The translations under genes and the position numbers were made by a program. Positions 49,885 through 61,700 of a stretch of 64,000 bases of DNA are shown piece by piece. Under the pieces are notes generated by a model. The model was not told where the DNA came from. It did no database searches and saw only the letters and a list, made by a program, of their open reading frames with translations. The stretch is from the NCBI GenBank assembly GCA_004794785.1, contig SJOL01008381.1, forward strand, positions 1 to 64,000, given 5' to 3'. The DNA comes from Opisthorchis felineus (lineage: Eukaryota; Platyhelminthes; Trematoda; Opisthorchiida; Opisthorchiidae). Position 1 is the first letter of the stretch; the number at the start of each line of letters is the position of its first letter.

Positions 49885-50115
49885 CATCACTCTCGTTTGA
49901 ACAGTTCTCATCCTGTCCTGGCGCATTAAGGTCAAAATTACCACCGGACGCTGGAGTAGCGATAACGAAGTCGCTTAGCAAGCCAGCTGTAGGGAGTTCG
50001 AATATTGACACGGCCATGAATATGCACCGCTGATGAGCTCTACTAAGATGGAAAAGCAAATGTAATGCTCCCCATCTTTGGTGCGGACTCACGAGAATAA
50101 GTGCGTTTAGACAGA
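49885..50115 (+). repeat. tRNA-derived SINE, 18-kb family
   Basis: A reversed tail (GAACAGTTCTCATCCTGTCC) at about 49900 is followed by a plus-strand head: CGCTGGAGTAGCGATAACG as A box and GGGAGTTCGAATATTGACAC as B box. Then come TATGCACCGCTGATGAG and GGTGCGGACTCACGAGAATA, as in the other copies. It is an inverted or composite insertion, like the pair at 18.3-18.85 kb. Confidence 0.6.
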
Positions 50116-50159
50116 AGAAGGACTGTCCAGACTGAGTTATTGTAAATGTGAAAGCCACA

Positions 50160-52049
50160 TTATTTCTTAGGTGAACTTAGGTGAGTTCAACAAGTGCGCA
50201 TTGAAAAATCCGGAAGAGAAATTTGTAAGGATCGCTCACTTCATAGCGATGGTGTGTTCTAGATTCTTTGTTTTATCCATGCATGAAAGTCGGGCAGGTC
50301 ACTACCTCATTTCATAGAAAGAAAAGATTATAGCATGCAGAAGTGTAAACCACGTGAACTTGACTTCTATGTGATTAACCAACTGAATTACGCTGTAATA
50401 ATTAGCCGGATATATATGGATTCGTCAACAATGACCTGATTGTTCCCTCCTCGCGAAAAAAAAGAAAAGGCAGTATAAAAATTGCTAATGTAGTTGTGTT
50501 TCTGGAAATGTTTGGAGCACAACAGTTTTCCAATATTTCCTCTATCTCGCTTTCCAAATGATGCGCTGACGACATTTCGGCAGTAGTATCTATCCAAATC
50601 CCTTTTGAATATTTTGGGTAATCTTCGTTCGAATGTTTCCGTTAGCTTATCCATTTGATCAATAGCACCATTAAGACAGCTCGAAATTTCAGTCCACCTG
50701 AAACCGATATGCAGTGAACAACATTATTATTAAGGTTAACGAAAACTGCAGGCAGCCCCTACCGGGTTTTGCAATTCTCGAGACTCATCAGGTAAGTCTT
50801 TTCAGTTTATTTTTATCAGCCTTACTTCTTACTTGCGCAGCATTTTATACAGGTGTTGGGACACGTACTTATTTGTTAATACGGTGGCTGCTGACGGGTG
50901 ACTCGGTTGAAAATTCACCTGAAACTCTCACTTGAAATATTCTTCAACTGAATGTGCTGTACAATGGCTGACTTATGTTACGCTTGTTACTTTACCGAAG
51001 ATATTGGGGGAGGTTTCACTACAACGCATATGCTACACGAATACTCTAGTCTCGCCCTTTTTAAAGCATATAAGGTAAATGTAGTCCAAGAGGTTCTATC
51101 AACCGCACTTCCTATCTGAACATTAGTTCGTAGGTAAGCAGATTTACACACTCATTTGCAAATTAACTTGATGTTTGGAATTATGAAAAATAATGGACTA
51201 TGGATACAATAATCATCTGAGTCCCCCGGTAACACCAAGTTACTTTCGTAATGAATGTAGAATTCGACTTGTCCCTATTCACTTCATCAGTTGCGGGTCA
51301 TACATCTTTGAAAAACGACATCTCAAATCTTATTGTCTAAAAGGAACATGTAACTTCCAAAATCCAGCAAAGTGACATTGATAGATCGTTTTCGACGTGA
51401 ATGGAATGTGTACGAAAAACATGTGACCGGTCTCTCAAATCTACCACTTGACACTCTTCCAGTGTGTTCGTCCCAATGTTCAGTTAAGGTGATTGTTCAC
51501 GACATCACACGTGATCAGATTTGTTCGGAATAGTCACATCCTGAGTGTTTTCGTTTTTTAATTTCGTCGGTCATATCACTTCAGTAGTTCAAATATCAAG
51601 AGCAGTCTTTATTTTGGATTCAAAAATAAATACTACAGAGAAGCCGGGAAAGCCGAGATAGGCTTGTGTGGACTAGGTGGAGAAAAAAAATTTGGGCATG
51701 GGACTTGCATCAACTGAAGCTCAATTCTCCATGTGAAGGTCAGTCAGCGTAATAAAACAAAGCCAAATAGCCATTTGGGGGCGTCGGAAACTAACCATTC
51801 TACATTCTTTTGCCCGGAGAGCAAAAAGAATCACTTTTCCAAACAGACAAAACATGTTTAAGGACATACCGAAAAAGCAAACGAAAGAATAAAATATGTT
51901 GTCGGTACAGATGAGGAAGTATGGAAACGAAAAGCAAAGGCATATCTTTTGAAATGGGAACAGCCAATTGGTATTGTATTTTGTTCATCTTTTATGCGGA
52001 CGATAGTGTTGCTGGTAATTTTGCGGGAGTGTAGGCAATTAGGTTTGAA
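50160..52049. other. Interval 3' of the minus-strand gene
   Basis: Presumably includes the 3' UTR of the minus-strand gene ending at 52050. No other gene is supported. Confidence 0.35.
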
Positions 52050-52778
52050 TCAAATTTTGTTCACTGCTATCCTGGCAACAAGCATGGCAAACCAATCCGG
52101 AGGCGCGACAGATTTCAGAAGGCAGCATCCAATACCACCAGGATTCAGCTGTTCTATCACGGTCTCATACACCTTGTTAATTAGCCCATCAATGGCGCTT
52201 TCAACGGAGTTGTATTCTGGACACAGCTCCTTTACAAGATCATCTGCGGCGGGCTGTGGTTCATCAGGCTTTTTGGGTTCAGCTTCTGGCATGCCATTTT
52301 CTGATGTCGTACCCTCGTGTATATTCAGTGGTTCTCCATCTTCCATCGGACCTTCATCTGCCATAGTGGGGTTAGGTGGTGGCGGTGAAGGTTCCTTGGT
52401 TTGTTCCTCCAAATGAAACATCGCGACACAGTTGGACGTCGACCATCCAAGAATAATCTCCTCCAGTTTTGTCACAGGCTTCAAACCCTGGTACGAACAC
52501 ATATCAGCTAGGCAACTGTCGTATGTAAGCAACACTGCTAGACGAAGACCAAGTTGAAACAAGGTATTGAGAGGGTGGCTGGAAAATGGATTGACGCTGA
52601 CAAGTTTTGCCAAGTTGGAGACGAAGTAAATAGGCTGGTACGCAATTTTCGACGGTTGGTTGCGACAACAATTGACTAATTGCGGATTTGTATGATGGCG
52701 ATCTAGCCAGTTCGTTAGCATTATATCCACACAACGACATGTGCAGAAGATTTCAGGCTTGGTAGACGGGGCAGGAGC
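52050..52778 (-). CDS. Minus-strand gene, terminal exon
   Basis: 243 codons including the stop, entered in phase 0 after CTTCTAG. It begins APAPSTKPEIFCTCRCVDIM and contains leucine-rich helical sequence (HPLNTLFQLGLRLAVLLTYD, KLEEIILGWSTSNCVAMFHL). A low-complexity acidic linker follows (KEPSPPPPNPTMADEG, PEAEPKKPDEPQPAADD), then a conserved-looking end (YETVIEQLNPGGIGCC, PPDWFAMLVARIAVNKI). Its length, composition and clean junction make it clearly coding. The plus-strand frame 51949-52416 is its shadow. Confidence 0.85.
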   Translation of the reverse strand, partial: APAPSTKPEIFCTCRCVDIMLTNWLDRHHTNPQLVNCCRNQPSKIAYQPIYFVSNLAKLVSVNPFSSHPLNTLFQLGLRLAVLLTYDSCLADMCSYQGLKPVTKLEEIILGWSTSNCVAMFHLEEQTKEPSPPPPNPTMADEGPMEDGEPLNIHEGTTSENGMPEAEPKKPDEPQPAADDLVKELCPEYNSVESAIDGLINKVYETVIEQLNPGGIGCCLLKSVAPPDWFAMLVARIAVNKI

Positions 52779-55700
52779 CTAGAAGTTGGAGTCAAAAAAC
52801 GCCACAGTATATAACGACATATATTTTAGATGTGAAAAGAGAAAATAGCATGTACTCCAGTTAACTTGGTGTTGAAATGACAGAGGCTCAATTGGGCGCA
52901 ACGTTCCGGCCGTTTAAACTTGTTTAAAGTTGTTACTCGTTAGCTAGACGCAGCTAGACTTAACCACTTGGTTTCATGTATACCCATTCCTTCATGCTAC
53001 GACCTTTCTTTCCAGAAGTGCATGCACAATTGAACGGTCCTCACTCGACTTTGGTGGGTTACATCGCTGTTTTGCACTTAGGAGTTGCTTTGTACTCAGT
53101 CACAGAGACGTGCTTCCCCCCGGGTTTGTATTATTTTGGACTTCCTCGGTTCTCAAATTGGCGGTGCATTTTCGGTATACCATATTCTGTTCTTGGTGGA
53201 ACGCTGTGCTTGTTCGGGTTGGGCCACATAATAAGAGAGACGACTGTCGAAACAGACCTATCTTCAGGAGAGGCAACTTCTCGTCCGTCTGTCCAAGTAG
53301 CCCATCTAGAACTAGACCTATAGGTTTCAACTTTATTTCATCGGGAGTCAGCTGTTCAGCCAGAGTCGTCTCCCACTAGCCGTTTTACCAATGCCATCAA
53401 ATCACTGTGCTATTAAATGAAGCAAATGACTTTGATTTTTACAAGTACTTACATATTTCTGACTGTAAAAATCCTTTTAAACCACTCCTCACCTGTACCT
53501 TACAGTGAAACTACCCCGAAGACCAAGCACGTATGTCGAGAAGCCAACCCGAAATTTACTGTCTAAGTAGATTCTTACTATAAACAAAATTTACTGAGAT
53601 TTACTGCACGGAATTCAAGGAGCTAGTCTTCGAATTATTTGATCAGCTATCCCTGATTTTGTATGCCCCCGAATTCCAGCACTAACCCACTGTTTTTGGT
53701 GTTGTCCTGTTACCCCATATCAGTTGAGTTGGTGGGGGTCTGAGGTCACCTAATCAAGCGTTGCAGAAAAAAGGAATCCTATTGAGGTTCGATACAAGAA
53801 AGGCTTTAGTTTCGTTCTGCTTAGGAGAAATTTAAAAGCTTTAGGCTGACGTAAATATGGATCAGCATTGCTTTGGGTAAGAGAACTTTTCCGTTAATTT
53901 TCAGAGCTCCATAGTGTTTTTCTGGCCACAGTATCTCAAGCTGATTCGAATATTTCGGGTGGGCATTTGTTTCCAGAATACCTAATACCAAATTCCAATT
54001 TCTACAAAATGACTGTACAGCATCCGAACTAAAACAATTTTTTATCCAGATAGAGAGACATTCTGCTTCCTTTCGTGTAGCAGAGTTCGGAAAGTATCGA
54101 TCAACTTACAATCTGTATGTATTCCGTCGTCCCACTTGGCCCGCCGACCACGAGTAAATTGTTCCAGTTGATAAATCTTGCAACGTTTCTCCAGCATCGC
54201 ACTTCAAACGAGGCCAATTGATATTGAATTGGAGCGAAATGTCCTTGCAGATCAGCCGAACGAAGTCGAATGCATGTGTTCAGAAACGAACCAATACACT
54301 CGACAGTGTGTGCCAGATTGTCGGGTGAGGCCTGCTGCGACTCACTCTGAGACTCGCGTGAATCCCACGCTACAAGGAATGGTTGTGTTTGCCTCAGCGC
54401 CTCCTGAAGTTGTTCAATCTCTGTTTGTTGTTCTAACTGACCTCTGATCTCCCCACTGATGTACGTTGTCGTTTTCAAATCCTGAATTAAGATGCGTTGA
54501 CGTCAAAATTAAGTACGAACTTTACTGAATCGCAATACATTTGATGTGCTAACCAAGATTTAGTTGAATAATCTCCACGCCTACCACTTTTGATTGGCAG
54601 AACACACTCAAGTTTGGGGTAGTACTAGTGAAAATTTTAAATGGCTTCAAAATATTGAAAAACAGGTAAAATGCACCAATTTATCAAAATTTCAAAAAGC
54701 GCTTGATAGGTTGAGCTCGGGAGAAAGTCTGAAACAACAAGGCAAAAATGTTTTCTCTTTTTTACGTCGAAAAATGTGCATAACTTTAGCCAGTTTTCCA
54801 CTCAGTAATGCAACCAAACACCACACCTTAAATAATTTCAATAACACAAACGAGTCAGTAATCGGATGGCTTCCAAAGGGGAGAAATTGAAAGGCTAAGT
54901 ACAAAAATGCCCTTAGAAATGTGTTTGGTGGTCGTGGATGGTAGAAGGTTGAACATGTCTACCAACAATCGGTGGCAATTCCATTTGAAATATTTACCAA
55001 TTTTAAAAGGTTTTTGCTGCTAACACCCACTATACCCACCAGACTGTTTTAAGGTTTCCCTCCAGAATCCACCTTCTAATGGCAATGCAGTTGCTTATAG
55101 AAGCACCCAAAAGTATCTCGAATGATATACTGGGATCTCTTGTGCCAAGAACACAACTGGAGCTGTTCAGCAGGCATCAAAACGAGGGGTTCTGAATGCC
55201 GATGTGTGCCATGTTGCACTGATCCACTTATGTTATCACAATTGTTTTTACACAATGGAAGTTTCGGCCATTTATTACGAAATTGAGTTTATGCTGCTGA
55301 AACTCCTGCACAAAATGACTAGCTGAGGCCCAACACGAAAAGCAGGTGACCCTTAGATATCGTCGCATGCCTTCGTTTCCCTACATTCAACAATATCAGA
55401 AAGTTATAATTCGTGAAATTACCTGGAAGAGGGTACTGTGAACAGTCTGGGTGCATTTACTTCCATGACTGAGGGTCGGATTGAAATTAACTGGGGCATG
55501 AATCCTAGTAAACTCTAAAGAGTTCTACGAGAGCAGTGTGTTTGTGACTTAGGACGTATCATTCGGGGATTGATTCAGTCTGGATAGATCATATGGTTTT
55601 CCTCTATTCATACCTTTAAAGGGACGAGTGAGCGTCAAGTCCATTCCCGTTTTGATGTATGATACTGGTTCTCTGTCGTTCTGATTCAGACAACGTCATG

Positions 55701-58700
55701 GCAAAATACTGCAATGTTGACCTCTTTTGGTGTGTATTTAGACTGGATTTAGGCTTTCGAGTCTTCCCAAAGTCCACACAGTGCATCTTAACATGCACTT
55801 CTGGAGCTCTCGTGGAGTTACTCTCTGTATTTACAAATTGCAGCACACTATCCTCAGAAAAAACCTCATAGCGCACAAGTAATTTAACACCAATCGAGTC
55901 TCGCATAGCGTGGGAGTTACCGAGATGGTAAGCACTCACTACTTAATTTCTAGTAGTACCCAGAAATAATTTCAAAAAGGGTAGTCGTAAAATTTCACTT
56001 ACATATTTCTTTGCGGCGCTGTCCTCTGGAATTACCTGAATGTACCCATCTCCATAGTGTTTCCCCTGTTGAAGTAATATGGATAGGTGATATGATGAAG
56101 AAAACAAAAGTAGTTTTGTCATGCGGTGGCGGTATACGACCAGATATGAAGCCGTAAACTTAATAGTCACATGAAGCGGAGTAATGGTAACCAACACAAG
56201 CAGTGTAAGAAATAAAACCAGCACATGAGTAGGCGGAAAAGTGAACCAGGTAGATACCGATTCCTAAATGAATTTAGACATTTTCTGTATTTCTACAATG
56301 AGCGTAACTACGTTTGATATCATATAGGGAATGAAGTGTGTAGATGGTTATTTGACTACTTAATCTACTGTACCCACGTGCCTAATATAGCAACGGTATT
56401 TCATGAAGCTTGGTCATAACCTTACAAAAGCCGCTTTCACTTGTCGAGTCGGTCATAAGGTCAATCACTGCACCAAACAGGTATTTCGTTCAGCTGATCG
56501 AAATCTAGATTCTCCGAAAGAATCCACTCATGACAAAACTTGCAATTACCTCAATGAGAGACGTTCACCAAGCCATGTTCTTTCTTCTGCTACGTTTGCA
56601 TCCGGCCACTTTCAGTAAGTTTAGTAGCAAGATCCTGGCTTATCCAATTTTTAGGGCCATGTGACGTCTACTACTACCGTTAGCCTTAATTTTAGCAGTT
56701 CATCTGAATGCCAATAAATAGTCATCTTTCGATGAAAAGTTTCCTGGGAATTATTGATGCGTTTTACTAGAAATCTGAAACAAGGAATGTCCTTTGGAGG
56801 TGCTAGGATGCAGCGTGAGTAGGGATCCGTACATTATACAAGTTAGCCATAGGTTGCTGAGCAAAAATTGAGTAAACTACTTATCCTTAAACTGTGGTTT
56901 TCATACCAAAGGATCTGACAGTAATAATTCGTCGGGTGAAGAATATCCAATTCTAGTGGTTGGCTGCGATAGATCAACAGAAAACTAAACTATACTAAAC
57001 TATACAGAAGAGGAGCAATCGTCATCTATTTTGTTAACACCGATATGGTGAATTTTTCGAAAAGATACTTCCAAATTTACAATTTCTTCCAAAATATAAT
57101 TTCCCCACTATCTGATGGCCAGGATATTAATCGAGAACGGGCATTACACAAAACGCACTAAAGGCATGAATGACACAATGTATCTACTGTGACTTACCAC
57201 CATTGAGGCTAAGCTGGTAAGCTGCGGACCAGTTTTCACCGAGGGACGACTTGCCAGGAAGCCTTCAGACCTGCACACCTCGGGCTGGAAAGAATGTTAC
57301 GGAACAGGAGTAGCTTTTTTGCTTAGTCCTTCATCCAAATAACGGAATGAGGACGTTTCACTAAATTCATCTACGCAGAAGTAAAACTAACTGCACAGGT
57401 TATCAGCGCTTCCGCTGCTGTCATCACCCTACAAACAAACAGTCGTCGATTGTTGACGGAACACATTACTAATAAGGTTGCTGAACAACACAAGGAGGGT
57501 TTCGTTCTTTTTAAAGCACATCCGAGTTTCCGGCAGCCTTCTGTCCTGCTTAAACACCAAACTGACGAAGTACATAAGGTGGCCTTTGTATGGCACATTC
57601 AGTTGAATAATATCACATGGAATATTCGCATGGACTTCAGATTAGTCCAAAGTCAACACCAACTCAATTTGCAAATGAGTGTATTTTGCCACCCTTGGAT
57701 CCTGTTAAAGTAGAAGGCGGAGTTTCTTCCGAACAAACTGTTTCCATGGGTTGTATTCGAGACCACGGGTGTAAGGCAAACCAATGGATCATGTGAATGA
57801 TTTCTTTACGCCGTTTTGACACGTTTTATTGGGTGATGGGTTTCTTTAGTTGGTTTACAGACTGCCGAATTTTTTTGAAACACCATATTTGGTATTATTT
57901 TGGCGCAATTCACTGATACGGTCTCTACAAGTGCAATTAAAACATGCCTGGTGTCCCGTAGGAATCGACTACTAATCGAAAGAAAATATTTCTGCTAGAC
58001 TTCTTTTATGAATGGATTGGATAAGTACGGAGCCCCTTCACACATGATATATGTTAAGTACACCACACTGTAATACATACATAATTTCCCATGGACCGGA
58101 AACTACAGATTCACTAATAAAACGGCGATTACTGAGAAACGATGCAATAAAACTCAGTTTGTCGTTGCACAGCAGAGCTGTTTGGATAGACGTCGCAAAC
58201 AGACGCCGTAAAACCAATCACTGCTAAGTGATTCTGCATTCCGGAATTTCTGTTTCCAGTTCATTTTTTGATGAGCTTGTCGACAGTCCAAGGCAGATAA
58301 CCCATTGTATGGAGTTGGACTGTTTCTGATTCAGGCCCATAGCAGAATGTTACACTTCAAGGCACATCTAGCAAGATCCACCGTTCTCTTCAAAAATCTC
58401 CTTGAGGAGGAAGAAGAGCAACTTCATTACCACACTCAGTATTGGTCAGCATGCTATTCGAAAGAAGCTCTACTCCCACGGATTTGCAGACATTTCCATT
58501 ACGTCATCAACAACAGAAGTTACAAGAGATTTGATCTAGCAGTTTTGCAGGCCCTTACATGCGTTAAAAATCGCCGTAGCGTATCCTTTTCGGCGGACAA
58601 CCTCCGGAGCTATCACTGGGCTTTGACGCATAGAATACATTTAGTACCGGCGAAAATGCTTTGTATATTATCATTCTGTACCAAGGAAAAAACAATACAC

Positions 58701-61700
58701 GGTGAAACAATCTCGTACTTATTTTTTTCAAGTGGATATTTTGTTCTATTTATAGATTTCTCAAATTATAATAGTGCACCTCTGTTGAAGAAACCATTTT
58801 TTCACCCTGTGAGTGAAAAAAGGCGAGACTCAGCGGTATAACCAGCAACGGTATAATGTTCATCTACCGTGGTTGGTTATGTAAATTACCACAGTGAATG
58901 AACAGCTGGGACTGTATGGGTTCTGTGACAGCAATCCCCAAATCATGAAGAGATATTTCACAATCGGTTGTTTTATCTATCGTATTGGGAAATGAAACTA
59001 GCATTTATCTAGTACGCGTGATTATGCGACCTGACGTCGAAGGGTCAGCCAGTGGTTCTCTGTAAAAGATAATCTGCTCGATTGATAACTATTCCTAGCT
59101 GTCTGAAGCTGTTTCCAAAAGACATTTGTCTGGCTAAATTTTAGGTATGAACTTGTCCCCTGTCAGGGACAGATCAACCTCTGACCAGGAAACTGAAAAC
59201 AATCTCCGGATAACACCAAATGCCGTTTGTCCAGTCACTATCAATCACAGGCAGTTTTTTTGCTGAAATATCTGCTGCTAATTTGGTTTCCATCCGGCCC
59301 GGAAATATCGGTGTATGTATCCTCACACTCGAGTCGCAGGACACAAGGTAACAAGTTAGCTTTAGCTCGATTCCGTCTAACAACCGGTTCTAAGAGTAAT
59401 TTTTAGAACAGTCTTAATTGAAATTCGGTGGAAGTCGCAAGTCCACATTCAGGTCAACCAGCTAGCATGATCATTAAAAGTCACTGCAAACGGACAGGAT
59501 CGCTTGCGATGCCCTGTTGAACATGATTCCAGCACTTTCCGCCTGAATAAATGGCACGACGCTGGAAGAGCTTCTTGTAGTATCAGTATTACAACATTTC
59601 GTTGAAATTTCGCGTTCGCAGCTGGAAGTGCTTCGCAATGTACAGTGCGTTCATCCTCAAAATCCTCTGCGGCCTTTTATGCCTTGCTACCCGCGTTCCA
59701 GCCAAGACGATATCAGCTTGATGTGCCTATCAGGTTATACAGAGAAGTACATACGAGTAGACCAGTTTCTGTTTGGCTTATTAACAGGTCGGATCCAGTA
59801 CCACACACTATATCTTCCGTTGGTCGCTTCCCTCAAATAAGCTCCCACTTGACCCACATCCACATGAAATTTGTCGACCATTCGCCGTCCTCTAACAGCA
59901 TATCTGTTAGCTGACCAATGTTACTCGTTCTACCCGATAACCTGCGGTCATCTCAATATCAACCATAAGTGGTGAGATAATTATCCGTACGTTCATAGAA
60001 CGTTGGGGGGCAACCATTTCCACCGCCAGAGGTTACAAGTTCGAGTGTAGTCATTTTTTCTAAGACTCCTAACATGCTAGGATGCCACCACGTCCGCACT
60101 GCTGCCTGAAACCCACTGGGCAGCGGCATTCTGGAATGATAACGTTTTCACGGTAGGCATTAGTGCTGTCCAGTTATTGTTCCAGGGATAATGGCTGTGT
60201 ATCATTTTGCATATCTATAATCCAGTGTCACAGCAGTGATTTTGCTACCCCAGCTTGACATCGCCAAAATCAAAGCCCACTACCTCTGGTTTTCCTCAAG
60301 GAGTTTTGTAAAATTTGGCGTGTCTACACAGTGTGATTTACACTGAGGCCATAACTCGAGTAAACAGGATCCCGCTAATGAGAGCCTCACTGTAGCTACC
60401 TCCAAAAAACTACGGTCGTTAGTGAATCAACTTACTAACCAAATGATTATTGTGTTCGCCAAGCTTTTGAAAAACCAACGTTATCCACTGCAACTAGGCG
60501 ACTGGATGAGTGAAGGATATCCATGGTGTTATAATACTCCCTCCTCACGTGAACACCACCCGCTTTAGAGGAACCACCTTCCAGTTTCCGAAATGGTTGA
60601 TATATTTCGTCACAACGTGCATACATTATAATGGCATTCTACTCTCCGTTGTGATTGGAATCACAACACCAGTCCATTTTGAAAAGTCCTACTTCTGTCC
60701 TAGCTCAGTCATTCTGGTGAGTCCACACCAATGGGGAGCTCACCAGAGAAAGTGCGTCGGGAAAGGAGGGGGAATTTTCAAACAAGATAGTGATGTGAAT
60801 ATGATGTGAATTCGGCAACCAACTACGGCATGACTGCTGTTAATTGCACCATAAGAACACGCACTTTGACCCTCGTTTAGATGACCGTACAGTGCGCTGG
60901 CCCAGATCAGTCAGTTTTCCTTCGTAATACAGGTAGGCCCATTTTTTGTTCCATGATTAATAATTTCAGTGAATTCTCGCTGGCTCATGCTTGCTAGCTG
61001 TGAACACTGGTGACATAAACGCAGTGTGACATTTCTGCATGGTCACTTGATGGTATTGGAGATAACCACACAAGCCACGCTCGATTTTGCGATGGTATCG
61101 TGACAGTTATTTTGGATTAACACACAGGTCACAGTGTTGGGTAACTCGACAGGCCGATTAGTGAAAAACAATTGAATCTTCACATACCCAGCCCTTATCA
61201 TTGCTGCAACGACTACGCAAAATTGACCGTTTAGCTACATACACAACAGTACTGCAATATTGTTTAGTCTGCTCGCCCAAGCCCAGTACACTATACATAG
61301 GACAATGCGGCGTGACAAAGCCGTAAGTCGATAAACCATTGGAAATGCTTGGTGAAAGCGAAGCGAATCACTGACAGCAGTTTCGCCTTCTGTAGAGTCC
61401 GCACCGGTGCTGTTGAGGTTACTATCAACGTTACAACCTAATATCATAGAGGTAAAATTGCATGCCGATTATAGTGACAGTTGTACCGATGCCCAAAGGA
61501 ACAGCTGTTACACGGCATACAGTTCGTTACTCCAAAAACAAGGTACTAATGAAGATGTCCCTGCTACCGAATGGAGGTGAAAGTGGTGAATGGTGTTACT
61601 ATAGTCCCCATTCGAGTGGTTCACATCGTGCGCAAGTACGGTTAGTACCGATGAGTCGGCAAAAAATCAGAAACAACTGCCTAAAGGACCAGGAATCTGT

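Noticed and set aside
51949..52416. 155-codon plus-strand serine/glycine-rich frame
   Set aside because: Shadow of the minus-strand terminal exon; its low complexity mirrors the acidic proline linker.
52976..53379. Plus-strand frames with hydrophobic stretches
   Set aside because: They are antisense to the well-supported minus exon 53181-53375.
55616..55939. 108-codon minus-strand frame (LGNSHAMRDSIGVKLLVRYE ...) between two exons of the minus-strand gene
   Set aside because: No acceptor gives the phase 0 entry required after the 56.0 kb exon, and the flanking exons already join in frame without it.
56403..56618. Cysteine/histidine-containing frame as a further zinc finger
   Set aside because: FTCRVGHKVNHCTKQVF lacks C2H2 spacing and no repeat follows.
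57371..57713. Opposed open frames on both strands
   Set aside because: Neither strand gives a recognisable domain or consistent splice sites; treated as chance or unclassified repeat.
58305..58841. 178-codon plus-strand open frame
   Set aside because: No recognised motif, no splice or start context, and a frame of this length is expected about once by chance in 64 kb at this composition.
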